A stretch of DNA of 64,000 nucleotides. It comes from Arthrobotrys musiformis (taxonomy: Eukaryota > Ascomycota > Orbiliomycetes > Orbiliales > Orbiliaceae). The translations under genes and the position numbers were made by a program. Below, piece by piece: positions 1 through 11,480 of the stretch; within the stretch, counting starts at the first letter, position 1; each line of letters starts with the position of its first letter. The DNA lies in contig JAVHJL010000012.1 in assembly GCA_036971715.1 (NCBI GenBank), positions 1,636,543-1,700,542 on the forward strand, written 5' to 3'. The notes under the pieces were generated by a model. It searched no databases. It saw only the letters and a list, made by a program, of their open reading frames with translations, and was not told where the DNA came from.

Positions 1-2087
1 TGGATTAAGATCGGAGGTTCCAAGCTTTCGGAAAGTCTCTCCCAAAGAGCTTGGCACTGTTCAAAGCATTGAGCAATTGTCAATCGTCGTTGTGGATCAA
101 TTAAGACGGTGCCCGCTATTAACCGAGGGAGTTCCAGCTCAGATCTGGCGCAGTTTGATGCAACCATTTCCAAAATCCTATGATACCCATCGCCACGGCA
201 TTGAATTTTCCGGTAATCCTCGATTGGGTTGTAAAATGTTAGGAGAACAACTCCAATCGACCATGAATCCACCAAACTATTCCGGTAGTACCTTGAGCTA
301 GGGTTCGAACTCGGCCTCGAGACTGGACTTGAACCAAGCAGTATCTCGGGTGGAGCAAAATTTTCCGTGCCGACCATATCATTCGCTGTCTCTTCCGAAG
401 TTGCGCTCCCTAGATCCGCGATTTTAATATTCACTGGATGTTCGGCGAACAGCAACAAGTTTTGAGGCTTAATATCCCGATGGAAGATGCCTGACTGATG
501 GAGGAACTTTGCCCCAGCCAGAATTTGTAACGCCGTGTGCGATTTCTGGAGCTCCGGCCATTGGCGATAGTCATGTTGGGATAAATCACCTCGAGGAGAG
601 GCGGGTAAGACGAGATATGTGCTTTGATTTGTCTCCAAGATATCTTCGAGAGAGATAACGTTGTTCTATGAAATCAGCTAATTGAATCCAAGACAGCGAC
701 AGGGGGTACTGCCGGCCCTCCCTTTGTGATGGCTGGGTACGAGACTAGTACTTACATGCTTCCAGCTTTTTAGTAGCCGAAAAAAGTCGATTTCTTTGGT
801 TTTGTAGTTCTCCCGCTTTAAAAAGCATTTAGCAACAAATTTATCGCCAGTGGATATTCGGACAGCAACAAAAATGTCGGCGTGGTTAAAAGATGTAGCC
901 TTTCTGATGATATTCCGAATGCTGTAGTCGCCATGATGGATCGGCGATCCGCCTTCCGGGGGTGTGATTGGGGTCATATATCCATTGAAAGGGCTCTTCA
1001 GCTCAGCGATGAGAAGGGCTTGGTATTTCTGATCGTTAGAGTTTCTTGGGATGATGGCCATAAAATGATACCCCGCTAAGATTATTTCCGTTCGCCTCTC
1101 GAGAATCGAAGAAGGATCATTACCAAATAGCCTTCGTAAGCCAATGTTTGAATCATTTGTATCTCCATCCATCTCCGACCGGATGAATGTTCCGCTTGTT
1201 GAATAATTCGTGAGCATCAATACTCCAGAGTTTTGGTTGAAACCAATTGCGAAGTGGGCCCCGCTAATAAATTTGTCCTCACGCGAATCGTCGCCAAGTA
1301 AGATGTCAACATCTTTCTCACTATTTCCGAATACCCAGCCAGTGAGAAGGCATCTAGGGGGTACTTCCATGGAAAGCACAATAGCGTCGACGTCTGCTTC
1401 AGATCCGCAGCCGCGAATACGTCGAACATATTTTCGATTTGAAGAATGTTCAATGCATTCTTTAACACGGGGGCTGAGAGTGTTCTCAGCTGAACTCTTT
1501 GCTGGGAGCAAATATAACACATCAGAGTCCTTGACTCCAATGTAGGTGACTGGCGGCATACTGAGTAGGCGATGGTCGAGATGTCTCGTAACCGGAATGG
1601 TGCGTTGCCGAGACCAAGTTTTTTTGGTGGGCAACTAGAAGAGATGAATGGCTCACCCTTTTATCATATGTCTAGGGCGCAAGTCGTACCGATGTTTTCG
1701 AGGAACTATCTGAGCTGCAGCCTTGGGCCTTGATACTATTTTTCGGATTCCGGCCGACACGTCATTTCGCATTGTTTGTGAGCGGCCGGCCTTTGACTTT
1801 GCTTTCGTTTTCGTTGTCTTCGCTCTCGTCACCTTTGTCTTTGTCTTGTGCTGACGTGGTTCACACAGCGTGGAAGGTTTCGGCGGCTTGGTAAACGGAG
1901 ATAAATAATGAGGAGGAAAATATGAATTTCTGATTGTTTCGTCAATAGCTTCTAAGAGCTCTTTTTCAGAATATCCAACTGGCTCCTCTTGACAAAAGAG
2001 AGATAGTCGTCTTCTCAATGCATCAGCGTCAACCGGTGTACCGCAATAATCCGGGGGCGTCGTTGCCCGCATCATTTGTAGTTCCAT
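1..2087 (-). CDS. FHA-domain serine/threonine protein kinase, partial at the left edge
   Basis: I model three exons: 2087-1657, 1560-756 and 665 to beyond base 1. The introns (1656-1561 and 755-666) have GT/AG ends and keep the frame. Residues about 50-140 are basic and Lys/Arg-rich, probably a nuclear-localisation region. Residues about 218-274 form an FHA fold, with GNSEKD, SGAH and NYSTSGT motifs, which would bind phosphothreonine. A kinase domain starts near residue 355: VAK in the N-lobe, HRDIKPQN at about 474-481, DLG (a DFG variant) at about 496 and APPE at about 516, followed by DSWSIGV. The catalytic Asp and the metal-binding Asp are present. FHA plus kinase is the Rad53/Cds1/Dun1 layout, but fungi have other FHA kinases, so a checkpoint role is only a guess. 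The carboxyl end lies outside the window. The first intron is less certain than the second; without it the kinase could start at ATG 1559. Confidence 0.82.
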
Positions 2088-3689
2088 TATAAAGGGATAA
2101 GGGATAAGTGAATGGAGAAGAAGACCGTGGCGTACAAAACGAACCTGGCAAAAGGCAGAAGTTTTGCCTTAACAAAATGCCAAGGCAACACGTTCAACAC
2201 CAGTGCCAAGATTGCTCGAGATTTGCTTGAGGCTGCTCCACGGATAACTGCAACGCAACACATCTAAGACAAGGACAGTAAGCATTCTTGAGAGATTGCA
2301 CATTATACATCTGAATGTTAGGAAACCTGTCTAATCGCTAGCAACACACATATCTCCCCGAAAGAAGCTGACAGGTCTTTTGTAGATATATTGATATTAA
2401 AATACAAAATATTGAGATGAGTCGTTGAGAGCGCTTTGATAAGTGGGTAACTGCGAGGCGAGACCCCGTTGATGACCTACCGCCTTTGACTCTTAGTCCT
2501 GGATTATGAAAAGCTCGAACATAAACTTTTTTTAAGAATATTCTTAGGTTTGCTCCTCTACCTTTAAGTTTATATGCTATTGCCTTGAATGTCTCACCAG
2601 CCCACATGCTTGAAAGCTGCCCACAGTAGCCCCATCAGGCAACGATAGTAAAGCAATACTATACGAGACATTACGCATGTTTGCGTGTGTATATATATGG
2701 CTCGACTATCTGGATTTCTAGCTTTCTCAAGAGAGCACTGATCTCGCCGCCTGTATCCCAAAAAGTTCAGGAAGCACGCAAATATCACTCATCTCTAGCT
2801 CCCATAACAGCATAAATGAAAGCAACCAATATCTTGCTATTCTTAGTCCCAATATTAAGCTGGCCCTCGGTGGGACATGCTGGACTTCCGCTATGTGTCG
2901 CCAACCGTTGCTCCAAAAGGAAAATGGCACGAAATAACGTTTCTGACGTATCTACTACGCCCATACAACTCTAACTTATATCTCGACCTCTTCTTTTTAT
3001 CACGCGGCCACATCATCGCAAGACGCCGTTACCAAGGTCGAAACCATCACTGGGGATTTCAAAGAAGCTCTCCCCACGACGATCACCGTGACAGTCACTC
3101 GAAAACGATCAACTACCTTAATAATCTCTTCCGCCGCAACTGAGATTGTTCCAAGAGCAGGTCTCACAATGTCAAATATCACTCATGAAAATTGAAATCA
3201 ATGCAGGTATACTATAATACGAAGTCGAGTCCAACTCCGAAAATACACATATAACCTACAAATAAACTAACTTTATAAAATCTTTACCTTCAACAGAATA
3301 ATATTGTACCTCACGAGAAGATCCAGGATCGATACAATCGATGCAAATACTCCCAATACGCAGGCTACGGTTATAGCACCTCGCAAACCCACAATCATAT
3401 CACTCTCCAACCAGCACTCATTTCATATTTTCTTCATAAATTCAAGAATCTTTGCGAGTATTTAAGAATGTTTATCTCCGATCTCGGCACCTCATGCAAT
3501 GTTAGTTCTTCAAATTGCAAAACCAAAGCATATCAAGAAGCCACCAAGAACCATCAAAATATCCAACACAACCGTGTAATATACAATGTGCAAAATATCC
3601 AAAAGGAGTCCCTTTAGTGCAAATATTGAACTATGTAGAAACGAGTGCTGAGTTGAAACTTTGAAACTGTCCACGTTGCTTCATAGATA
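2088..3689. other. intergenic stretch, AT-rich
   Basis: Apart from the possible small secreted peptide at 2816 I see no convincing gene. A reverse-strand 42-codon hydrophobic frame starting at about 3403 is followed by a GTAAAG donor-like site, so a decayed exon is possible. I could not connect it to anything. Confidence 0.4.
2816..2977 (+). CDS. possible small secreted peptide
   Basis: A 53-codon ATG frame begins with a Lys and a run of about 18 hydrophobic residues ending VGHAG, which looks like a signal peptide. A short tail with two Cys residues follows. There is no homology I recognise. A second open stretch on the same strand (about 3000-3195, Thr/Ser/Val-rich) may be a later exon, since a CTAAC branch-like site lies between them, but I could not find splice sites that keep the frame. 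It may be chance. Confidence 0.2.
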
Positions 3690-5941
3690 TTAAGATTTTC
3701 TACATAAGGCCACGCCAGTGAGACTTGGGCAGAGAGCATCAGTCGTCGCTGGATATCTCGCCTGGAGCCGACACAATTTTCTGTTCGCTGCTTGGTTTCC
3801 TGGCCATTCTCTCTTACGTTTTCGTAGGGTATGCCTTTGTATATATTCATCAAGCGCTAGCGGAGCATTCTTAAGATTCCCAACAGGCTCCCATGTACGA
3901 TCGTCGTATCCCGTCCACTTCACCAGATATTCTTCCCGTCCCCTCCGCACTCTATAGCCCTCCACCCTCTCGACTTCATACTCTTTTTCGAGATGGTCAA
4001 GTTCCTCCGTGCTTGGTTGAGCCTCAGAGGAACTAGCGACGTCTTTGTGCTCCGCTTGAGTGACGAGGTAACCAACTTTGTTACATGCTGTTTGATTTAT
4101 CACATGCCGTTCATGCGTTTGGCTTTCGTTGGTAATGTTGGTGGGAGCATAACTGAGTGAGATTAGAACCTCCGAGCATTCTTCCATGCTTAGACTATGC
4201 GGTAGGGGGGGCCGCTCCTCCAGAGCTGGCTCTACTCCTCCCTCGATAATCCGTGCTACTAGGCTACTCGTCCGATTTGTAATAGGCTCGGCGCCGGATT
4301 TTTCGTTTAGGCAAGGGTTATCCGCTTGGTGGTCACCTCTATCCATATGCTTTGTGGACCCCGGTATCTCATTGGTGGATTGCCTCTCGCTCGCGTGAGG
4401 ACAAATCATTCGGAGTCGCTCTTCAGGATTCTCAGATATACTTTTACAGTTTGAAGCGGGCGATAGAATGCTATGGTCCTCGCTTGAAGATGTATAAATG
4501 CCGAAATGTTGGTAACAGGAACACGGAGCTAGCTCTATGATATCAATAGGGTGTTTGAGGTAACTTTTGTCGCTGCCCAAAGGGGAATGCTTATAGGGAT
4601 CGAGTTTCTCCACTAATTTTTTTGTGAGAGACGAATATTCTTCGCTAGATTTGCTGGCGCATACTGTAGAATCTTTGGGCGGGGTGGAATTTACCAATGG
4701 CTCCATGGCCGGCGGGGACTTACGCACCATGCCCTGGGGTAGAATTGGGGAAAGTGACATCGAGGATTGGGCTGGGCACAACGATGGACTCCCGTCGCCC
4801 GAACTCGTTCGGAAATTACTCTTAGAGTAGTGATTTTCTGGGCTCACACTGCTAATAGTATGTGAAGCGTCAGCGACCCACGCACTACCGTCGGATGATT
4901 CCTCGACCGCCAGCAAAAGAGATCGCTCTTCCATTTCACCCTTAGAAATATCTTCAGTTGAGCCTGTAGGAAGAGGCGTGCGTGGAATAACTTGCGTGTT
5001 CTCGACAAGGCTCGAAGCTTGAAGCCTGGAGGCAGTTAAGCTAGGCTCCTCGATTCCACCTTCGGGAGGATCCTCGTTTCCGTGTATAGGGTGGGGAGTG
5101 CATAGAATAGATGGCAGGCAATTGACAGGGCCCGCTGTTTGTGGCCCGGAGGCAATTGAGCTGGGCTCCGCATGTGTGACCCCTTGGCCGGATATCTGTG
5201 TGCCCAAAGAAGATAGTGGGGTTTTTGAAGTATTACCGTGGGGGGCGTCTTGACGAACGATAGGGGGTATGGCGAGTGATGGTGAGTGTGGGGAAAGCAA
5301 TGACAATGCCGGTGGACCTATAAGGGGAGCGGGATCCGCGGCTGGCGTGACGCTTGTGGGTCCCCTAGTGGGGATTGTGCTCAGAGGAGAGGGTGTTGGA
5401 GCTACTGGAGCTACGCAGAAAATGGTTTCCGCCTCTGCGATAATTGTAGCTGCCCTGGCGGGAGATAAACACGGAGGAGGAATAAGGGGGGGCGATGGGG
5501 TCGCTGGAACGATAAAAAGGGGGTCCTCCCGTTTTCGATCCTGCAGGGGAGGCGGGACCGGTTTTTCGCGCAGCGGCCTTTGACGACAAAACCCTGTCAG
5601 CTTCACAAATTTTTATTCTCTAGCGGGTACATAACTCAAACATAAGCCCGCGGGTCTTACCTGTCAATGGTTATTTTATCACCCGGCGCGCTAGTGCTTC
5701 CACGCTCGTACTTGGTAGCGATCCTAGCTTGAAGCTTGTGACTTTGATCACGAGCGTGATCATACTGTTCTCTTACGCCCCAACCATCCGTGGCGCTAGT
5801 TTGGTGGGGTTTCTTAGAGTTCTTCGCGTACGAAGGCTTGACAACCTTCCATCGATCATGAATATCTTTGGGAATAGGTCCCGAAGATCGAGCAAGATTG
5901 TTTGATTGTTCGGCGTAATGGTACGAATTTGAATGAGACAT
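3690..5941 (-). CDS. chromodomain protein, copy 1 (Pro/Ser-rich)
   Basis: Two exons: 5941-5661 and 5577-3690, about 722 aa. The donor GTAAGA and a GCTGAC branch point are clear. The acceptor used (CAAAG) is weaker, but it is the only nearby one that joins the frames. Residues about 95-600 are low-complexity Pro/Ser/Glu-rich and probably disordered. A chromodomain occupies about 625-675 (EYEVERVEGYRV, EEYLVKWTGYDDRTWEP), with the aromatic residues that bind methyl-lysine: the first Tyr, then W and W-E-P. A basic KRKRE tail follows. It resembles HP1-like chromodomains and those at retrotransposon integrase ends, but there is no integrase here. A shorter relative lies at 9102-9974. Role inferred: chromatin binding; partners unknown. 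Confidence 0.7.
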
Positions 5942-6541
5942 TTAGGTCTTTTTTTTGTAAACGCTGAAAGATCCTTAAGTAAAAATGAAGAGAAGTATGA
6001 GAAAAGAAGAGCTTTAGATGATAAATAGAATAAAATTGTGATATTGTAGGATTTTGATCAGTGCTGGGAAGTGCTCGCTGGCTATCGAGCCTAGCGGGGG
6101 CGGAGGAGGGGGGTATTTATACTTAGAAGGCCGGCCTCAGATTGCTAGGTGAGTGTAAGATGCTATCTGAAGGATTCAATTCCGTCGGGATGCCGCGGAG
6201 GAAGATGTATATTACTCGGTCCCAGCCCATGCCTCCTGTGAATAGCTGGAGATGCGCAGAATTACATGCTGCAAGCAGCTACACAAAAAGCCATTCGGCA
6301 CATCATTGTATGTCGAAAAGCTTTACTAAATATACCAAGCAATATCCTATGCGCCGAAAGGATGTTCCATCGAGCATGGTTCACAAAATATCCGTTTGAG
6401 CTGGAATATAAGCTTGTAAGACAATTCCGTAGAGACAAATTAACTGAGATGCGGGTAGATATTCGATGTGGCTACTCACTATAACTTACGTAACCAATAC
6501 AAAGTTGCTGAAGTCATGCTAGGCAGCCAATATCTGGTAAA
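5942..6541. other. intergenic, short open frames of doubtful value
   Basis: This holds the presumed promoter of the reverse-strand chromodomain gene. Two overlapping plus-strand frames at 6142-6484 show no recognisable domain. They might be an upstream exon of the unknown frame at 6542, but I see no splice sites that prove it. Confidence 0.3.
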
Positions 6542-7060
6542 ATGTCTCGACGGGAGTACCCCGAAAGTCAAGGCGAATGGTATGTAAATTCTGAGAAGGT
6601 CCCTTTGCCCGAGAAAAGCAGCAATGTATTCCCTGTTGATTGGGTAGTAAGATGGCGATGCTTAATCAAATACCTGCGAGGCGACGGCGAAGGGAATGTG
6701 TATGTACGCTGTATGCAGTATTCGGCCTTGCTTGATTCCTCAAAGTTAGATTTGAGGCTAGCTCAAAGTCTGCCTATAATAAAAACTTGCTTTTGGTCAG
6801 TTAGCGTAGGCGATTGGATTCACCAATGTTACGATCGCGAGATGAGGCGATGTACGTATATAGGACCTTATGGGACCATCAGTAATGCATGCTGCATGCA
6901 TGTAGATGGCAAAGAATGGAATTGGGAGCATTATACTGCAGCTAGCTGCGCCATGCGCGGCCTCGGTCAACGACCCATCGGCTCAAGGGTTTCATTGATG
7001 TCTAGCGCTATACCACTTCAATGCATTTGGTCCGAAAGCAGGGGTACCGGGTGGATGTAG
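6542..7060 (+). CDS. hypothetical protein, 172 aa
   Basis: A single ATG-to-stop frame of 172 codons, rich in Cys and Trp (for example WVVRWRCL and SNACCMHVDG). No signal peptide, membrane span or known motif is visible. It sits between transposon-like DNA and a chromodomain gene, and its codon use does not look strongly biased. It may be a remnant or a chance frame; I do not recognise it. Confidence 0.3.
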   Translation: MSRREYPESQGEWYVNSEKVPLPEKSSNVFPVDWVVRWRCLIKYLRGDGEGNVYVRCMQYSALLDSSKLDLRLAQSLPIIKTCFWSVSVGDWIHQCYDREMRRCTYIGPYGTISNACCMHVDGKEWNWEHYTAASCAMRGLGQRPIGSRVSLMSSAIPLQCIWSESRGTGWM

Positions 7061-7789
7061 TACGATACTATATATTGGGGCATTTCATCTAAGATGCATT
7101 ATCGGTATGTCTAGCCAGATTTGAGAAGAGAGCTAGATATTATCGTACTATCAGCTCGTCTTAATTTCGTCGGATACGGTTTAGCCTGTTTAGGCACACG
7201 TACGCCTTAGATTTAATTAAAATAATGAACAAGAATGTGATCTATAGGCTTATGATAGCTTATTTGAAACCTGTTTTGGGTAGAGACCATGTTGGCACTC
7301 AACACAGTTAACAAAATCGCCGCAGCCTTCAACAGCCAAGGTAAATACGACGAGACTATGTAGTAGTATAAGCGAGCACATGCTAGTCATAGGAAGATTT
7401 TGGGCTGTCAACGCTTAGCACAGTGAACTGATTTTAAGGGAAGACAAGCACTACCACCTAATTAGGAAGAAATATACTCACTTTTAGTCACCCGCATTAG
7501 TAAAAACAGGGTACATGTTACTAATAATGTCTACATCATAGTACTATTTTCTTTCTCCACTTGCTAGTTATTTATACAACGGTACTTAGACTGTGTTGCG
7601 TACTGTTGCAATTTCTGAGATTAGATTAGATAAGATCATATAGCTTTTCTCCCCAATTGATTGAGCACCAGCTTTAAGATTCCATCTTAATGTCGTTCAG
7701 CAGTCGACGGTCTTCGGCTAATTCCCCTCCGATTTAGATCCCCTCTCCAAAGAGCTGCGCGCTACTAATAGTGCTGTGCTGTGCTGTGA
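7061..7789. other. gene-free AT-rich stretch
   Basis: I see no gene, RNA or element that can be supported. The many short stops and T/A-rich runs suggest decayed repeats. Confidence 0.4.
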
Positions 7790-8260
7790 TCTCAGCTTCC
7801 ATGATGATATGCGTTAGTGCTATGCAATGGTGCATAATGCCGTGCCCAACATAAAGATGGGAATGAATGGGGCAGCACTAGTGCAGGCACCGGTGCTGAC
7901 ACCACACAACAAATAGGAGTCATGAACCAATAATATTCCATTGTTCAACTACGCTTTGAGTTACCCAGAAACGCCGAGAACAAGAAGCAAGTTATCCCAC
8001 GATTTTAAACTATTATTACTTCTTCTGCTAAAGGCCTTATTCAACTCGCAAGTTGTGAAAGTATGTACGTTAGCAAAGAGCTTTGTGTTGACAGTTGCTC
8101 AACATATCTTTGATCTTTCAAGCACACTTGGAATTGCCAAGAAATGCCCAGAACGAGAAGCAAATTAACCCGAAATTTTGAACTATCGCTAAATAAGCAA
8201 GAGGTGTTCTCAAAATAGAAAGAAAATCACCTCCACATCACAGAATCCGAATTATTATGT
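7790..8260 (+). repeat. dispersed repeat, copy 1 (second copy at 62755-63060)
   Basis: This segment shares long stretches with 62755-63060. Shared blocks include GTTAGTGCT.GCA.AATG, GTGCTGACACC, AGAACAAGAAGCAAGTTAT and, at the right end, CACAGAATCCGAATTATTAT. Within copy 1 the GAACAAGAAGCAAGTTA block occurs twice (about 7978 and 8150) around about 120 bp of extra sequence, so it holds an internal duplication or insertion. Coding capacity is nil. One copy sits next to the telomere-side AT-rich DNA, so this is probably a non-autonomous mobile or subtelomeric repeat. Confidence 0.7.
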
Positions 8261-9101
8261 TGTGGGTGTGGCGAGAAAGGCGGCGAGATTCTGGTGTGGC
8301 TGGAGAGGTACCTAACAGAGGGGCCTGCGGCTACAAGGTGCACCAGAGATAATTCCCTTGTTCAAAAATCCAACGCCACAACGCAATTTGCGGATTGAGA
8401 AACTGAATGCTCTCTGGTATACTGTTTGGAAAAGGTGCAGTTCGGCGTGTACATGCGTATTGGTCGCGGCCACAGGTTAAAATCTAAGCCGAAAAAATCT
8501 CTTACACAATCAGTGATTGCTCCTCTTTTTCGTATGCATAAGGTTTTGTTGGGCTAGGAAACCGCAGTCGAGGGACTTAGCTTGCGAATACCAGATGTTA
8601 ACTTTTAGTTTCGAACTCCGGATACCCGTCCTAATGCTTGACGAGTGGCTTGGCCATTAGAGTGGGTTTTCGTGAGTGTGAGAAGTTTCAGAGAACCAGG
8701 AGCTGCAAGCTCCCACGATGGACACAACCCAGGATTTCTGCAGAAAAATCACGCTTTTCGTTGAAGTTTTGGGCTTCGGCGAGCTAAATGATACTGGCAT
8801 CAATAAGCACCAGCATGTTTCAAACGGTCAACGAACCTTACCAATAGGCGTAATCTTAGACATCGTCATCGCCGCAGGCCCTACTTGCTCTTTTATGCAC
8901 TGCCTATCCTTAGCAAGGCAGACAAAACCCGTATCACTGGAGGAATCTACAGGCCCGAAGTGACATAAGAAAGCATGCGCTTCCCTTCGACAAACTTGTT
9001 TCCCTCCACCTCCTTCTCGGGTTCTCATTCTTCCCAGAGCTGTCCCTTTCATATCTATACTTGTTTTTCTTGAGTTTACCTGATATTCCCAAATCCTCGA
9101 C
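8261..9101. other. gene-free stretch upstream of chromodomain copy 2
   Basis: A short ATG frame at 8718-8963 has no recognisable domain, and the region probably contains the promoter and 5' leader of the gene at 9102. A pyrimidine-rich leader (CCCTCCACCTCCTTCTC) lies at about 9002-9020. Confidence 0.4.
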
Positions 9102-9974
9102 ATGTCACCTCCAAGCCCGCCTCTAACTCTAGAATCATCATTACACCCCATTGCCATGTACACCGGCGAATCGGGGAAGGAGGATTCGACTGCCAGAAAA
9201 GGCTCAGTAGTGGAGCCCGATCCCTTCATTATTGGTGACAACGGGACAGAGATAGATAAACCGGAAATCAATGATCCCAAGTCTACACAGTACAGTGGTC
9301 CTGGACTGGATCCCAAGGCTAGCGCAAGGGAAGACGAGCATATTACTTTGAAAAGCAAGGAAAGCTACCTCGGAACACCTTCCGAAGTTGCGACTCCGTG
9401 CTCCTCTTGCCCAATTTCCGGTATTTACACATCCTCGGACGAAGAGCTCGGCACCAGATCGCCCGTGTCAAGCAGCAGAATTATAACTGGAGATCAGCGA
9501 CTCCGGATAGCCTACCATGATGCAAGTAAGGCTACATCCACCAAAGACCTATCAACTTTCGACACTGAGCTTATTGCTTAACATGATATAGATCACCCAG
9601 ATCGCGTTGAGCGGGTGTTCGAGCATTGCTCAACACCAACGTTTATCAGGGTTGAGTCCAGCCTCACTCGCGTGGGGCACGAAGGCACCGCTGGTTCCTC
9701 TGGGTCTCGATCGAGTACGGAGGAACTAGACGATCCCGAAAAGGAGTATGAGGTCGAGAGTGTGGAGGGCTCTAGAGTGCGGCAAGGACGGAAGGAATAC
9801 CTGGTGAATTGGAAGGGATACGAGGATTGCACGTGGGAGCCCGCCGACAATCTTAAGAATGCCCAGTTAGCAATCGATGAATATAGACAAAGGCAGCCGT
9901 CGCGAAAGCGTAAGAGGGATGAGCCAGGAAAGCAACAAACACGGACTTCCCGGAGAATTTTACCGCTCTCATGA
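9102..9974 (+). CDS. chromodomain protein, copy 2
   Basis: Two exons: 9102-9525 and 9592-9974, giving 268 aa. The intron has a GTAAGG donor, a CTTAAC branch and an ATATAG acceptor, and splicing keeps the frame (an Asn codon is rebuilt across the junction). The N-terminal part is Ser/Pro-rich. The chromodomain spans about residues 192-243 (EYEVESVEGSRV, KEYLVNWKGYEDCTWEP), followed by RKRKRDE. It shares GIYTSS, SSTEELD and most of the chromodomain with copy 1 at 3690-5941, so the two are paralogues, this one much shorter. Just downstream an ankyrin frame starts in another register, suggesting separate genes or a broken fusion. Function inferred: binding of modified chromatin. Confidence 0.72.
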
Positions 9975-10646
9975 TTGCATCCTATTTTGGATTTACAACC
10001 GTGGTGAAAATCTTGCTTAAATCGGATGGCATTGACCCGAATTCTAAGGATGACACATGGGCGGTCAGCCTTATCTTGGGCTGCAGGGAACGGTTTTGGC
10101 ATTGTTGTTGAGCAATTGATTAAGGCTGCTAGTCGTTGGAAAGATATCTGGCCATCGTCTAGAGGTAGAGATCAAGTCAATTCTGTGGATAGATACGGCC
10201 GAGCACCGCTCGTGTATGCAGTTTGGGATAGGCACGTGCCCACAATCAAACTCCTACTTAAAGCAGGTGCCCGTGTCGACTTAGCGGATGAAATTGGGGG
10301 GACACCGCTATCATATGCTATCTGTAGCAGAAATGATAAGGTTGTGAAGGTACTGTTCAAAGTTGGAGCTAACGTCGATAGGATGGACGATATAAGCATG
10401 GAGTTACTTTTGTCTGCTGCGGAGAAGGGCCATGAGGCCGTGGTTAAGCTACTGCTTGAGGCAGGCAAGATGAACCCTAACACAACAGATGGTAGGGGCC
10501 GGACACCACTATTACAGGCGATAGAAGCAGGAAACGTGACAATTATGCAGCTTTTACTTGATAAAGGGGCGAAAACAGACTATCAGTATACTGTCGTAAG
10601 TGGATTGGATGATGTTGATATGAATTGGTATTGGACTGATAGCTGA
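9950..10646 (+). pseudogene. ankyrin-repeat protein, frameshifted
   Basis: Ankyrin repeats begin in one frame (NFTALMIASYFGF..VKILLKSDGIDPN, from about 9957). They continue after about 10055 in another frame (GRSALSWAAGNGFGIVVEQLI, then GRAPLVYAVWD, GTPLSYAI and GRTPLLQAIEAGN). About five repeats of the usual 33-residue type are readable. The change of frame inside one repeat shows a small indel. No start codon or N-terminal partner domain is visible; in fungi such arrays often end NACHT or kinase proteins. It directly follows a chromodomain gene, and a former connection to that gene cannot be excluded. Confidence 0.7.
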
Positions 10647-10654
10647 TACTATCA

Positions 10655-11480
10655 TTTAAGTGCTCAGGTGCTTGTAGTGCTGAGGAACCCGCTGCAATTG
10701 TTGTCAAGTACTCTGTAGGGAGCGGAAAATATGTGGTATTATGTAGGTGGTGCTTTTTAATGGTGGTTTTCTTGCCTTGAAGTTATAAAAGTATTCCTAT
10801 GTAAGGACAAAGAGAACTGACAAACCGGCTAAATATAAAAATCAGTAAAAAAACCCAACCCCGATAATTCGAAAGAATTGCGCTCAAATTATATCTTGAT
10901 AATATAGACGTCCAATACGCCTAAAAGACTAAAAGCTATCAAAACTGTGTCGTATCATCAATTTTAAAAAGAACTTCTATTGTATTAGATGTGTTGCAAA
11001 ATTTATCGAAATATATTGTAACGAACAATTGCTAGCAATGGGTTCACACTACTCCATTTATAGAAACTACCAAGGGATGGCAAAATCCGAGCTGTCCTCC
11101 AGCGAAACCACTCTGTTGTTTCTTTCCACTGACATAAGGCCGGTAGAAATCTCCTAGTATAGCATGAACCCTCCAAGCTAACAATATTCCCTTTCTTAAA
11201 GGTTATAGAATTCAATTCTAATCTTAACTCCTACCTCCGCAATTCCCAACAATTAGTTGTTAAACCTCACCTATCTAGCAGGCATTATGCCGTGTAACAC
11301 CTATACCTAAGAGCTACACACCACCAAATGATTATCTACCTTATTTGCACAACATACGAGGCTAATATAGCATGTTCCTTTCATAAAATCGCTTATTTTG
11401 ATATCATATTTCGACGTGTTAAATGGAAGCATTTGTTTTAATGCGAGATTTTATTACAAGTATTTTCTGACTGAAATAAC
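10655..11480 (-). repeat. dispersed inverted repeat, copy A (C-to-T decayed)
   Basis: This is the reverse complement of 21655-22490 over about 830 bp. Copy A has T or A at many sites where copy B has C or G (for example TTTACTGATTTTTA against TCTACTGATTCTTA). This is the pattern expected from repeat-induced point mutation or methyl-C decay. No coding frame is kept. It is probably part of a retroelement, since a TGTTGGGAATT-like block resembles an LTR edge, but no partner LTR or tRNA primer site is proven. Confidence 0.75.

Noticed and set aside
5269..5583. A Gly-rich 104-codon plus-strand frame.
   Set aside because: It is the antisense of the Pro/Ser-rich part of chromodomain copy 1.
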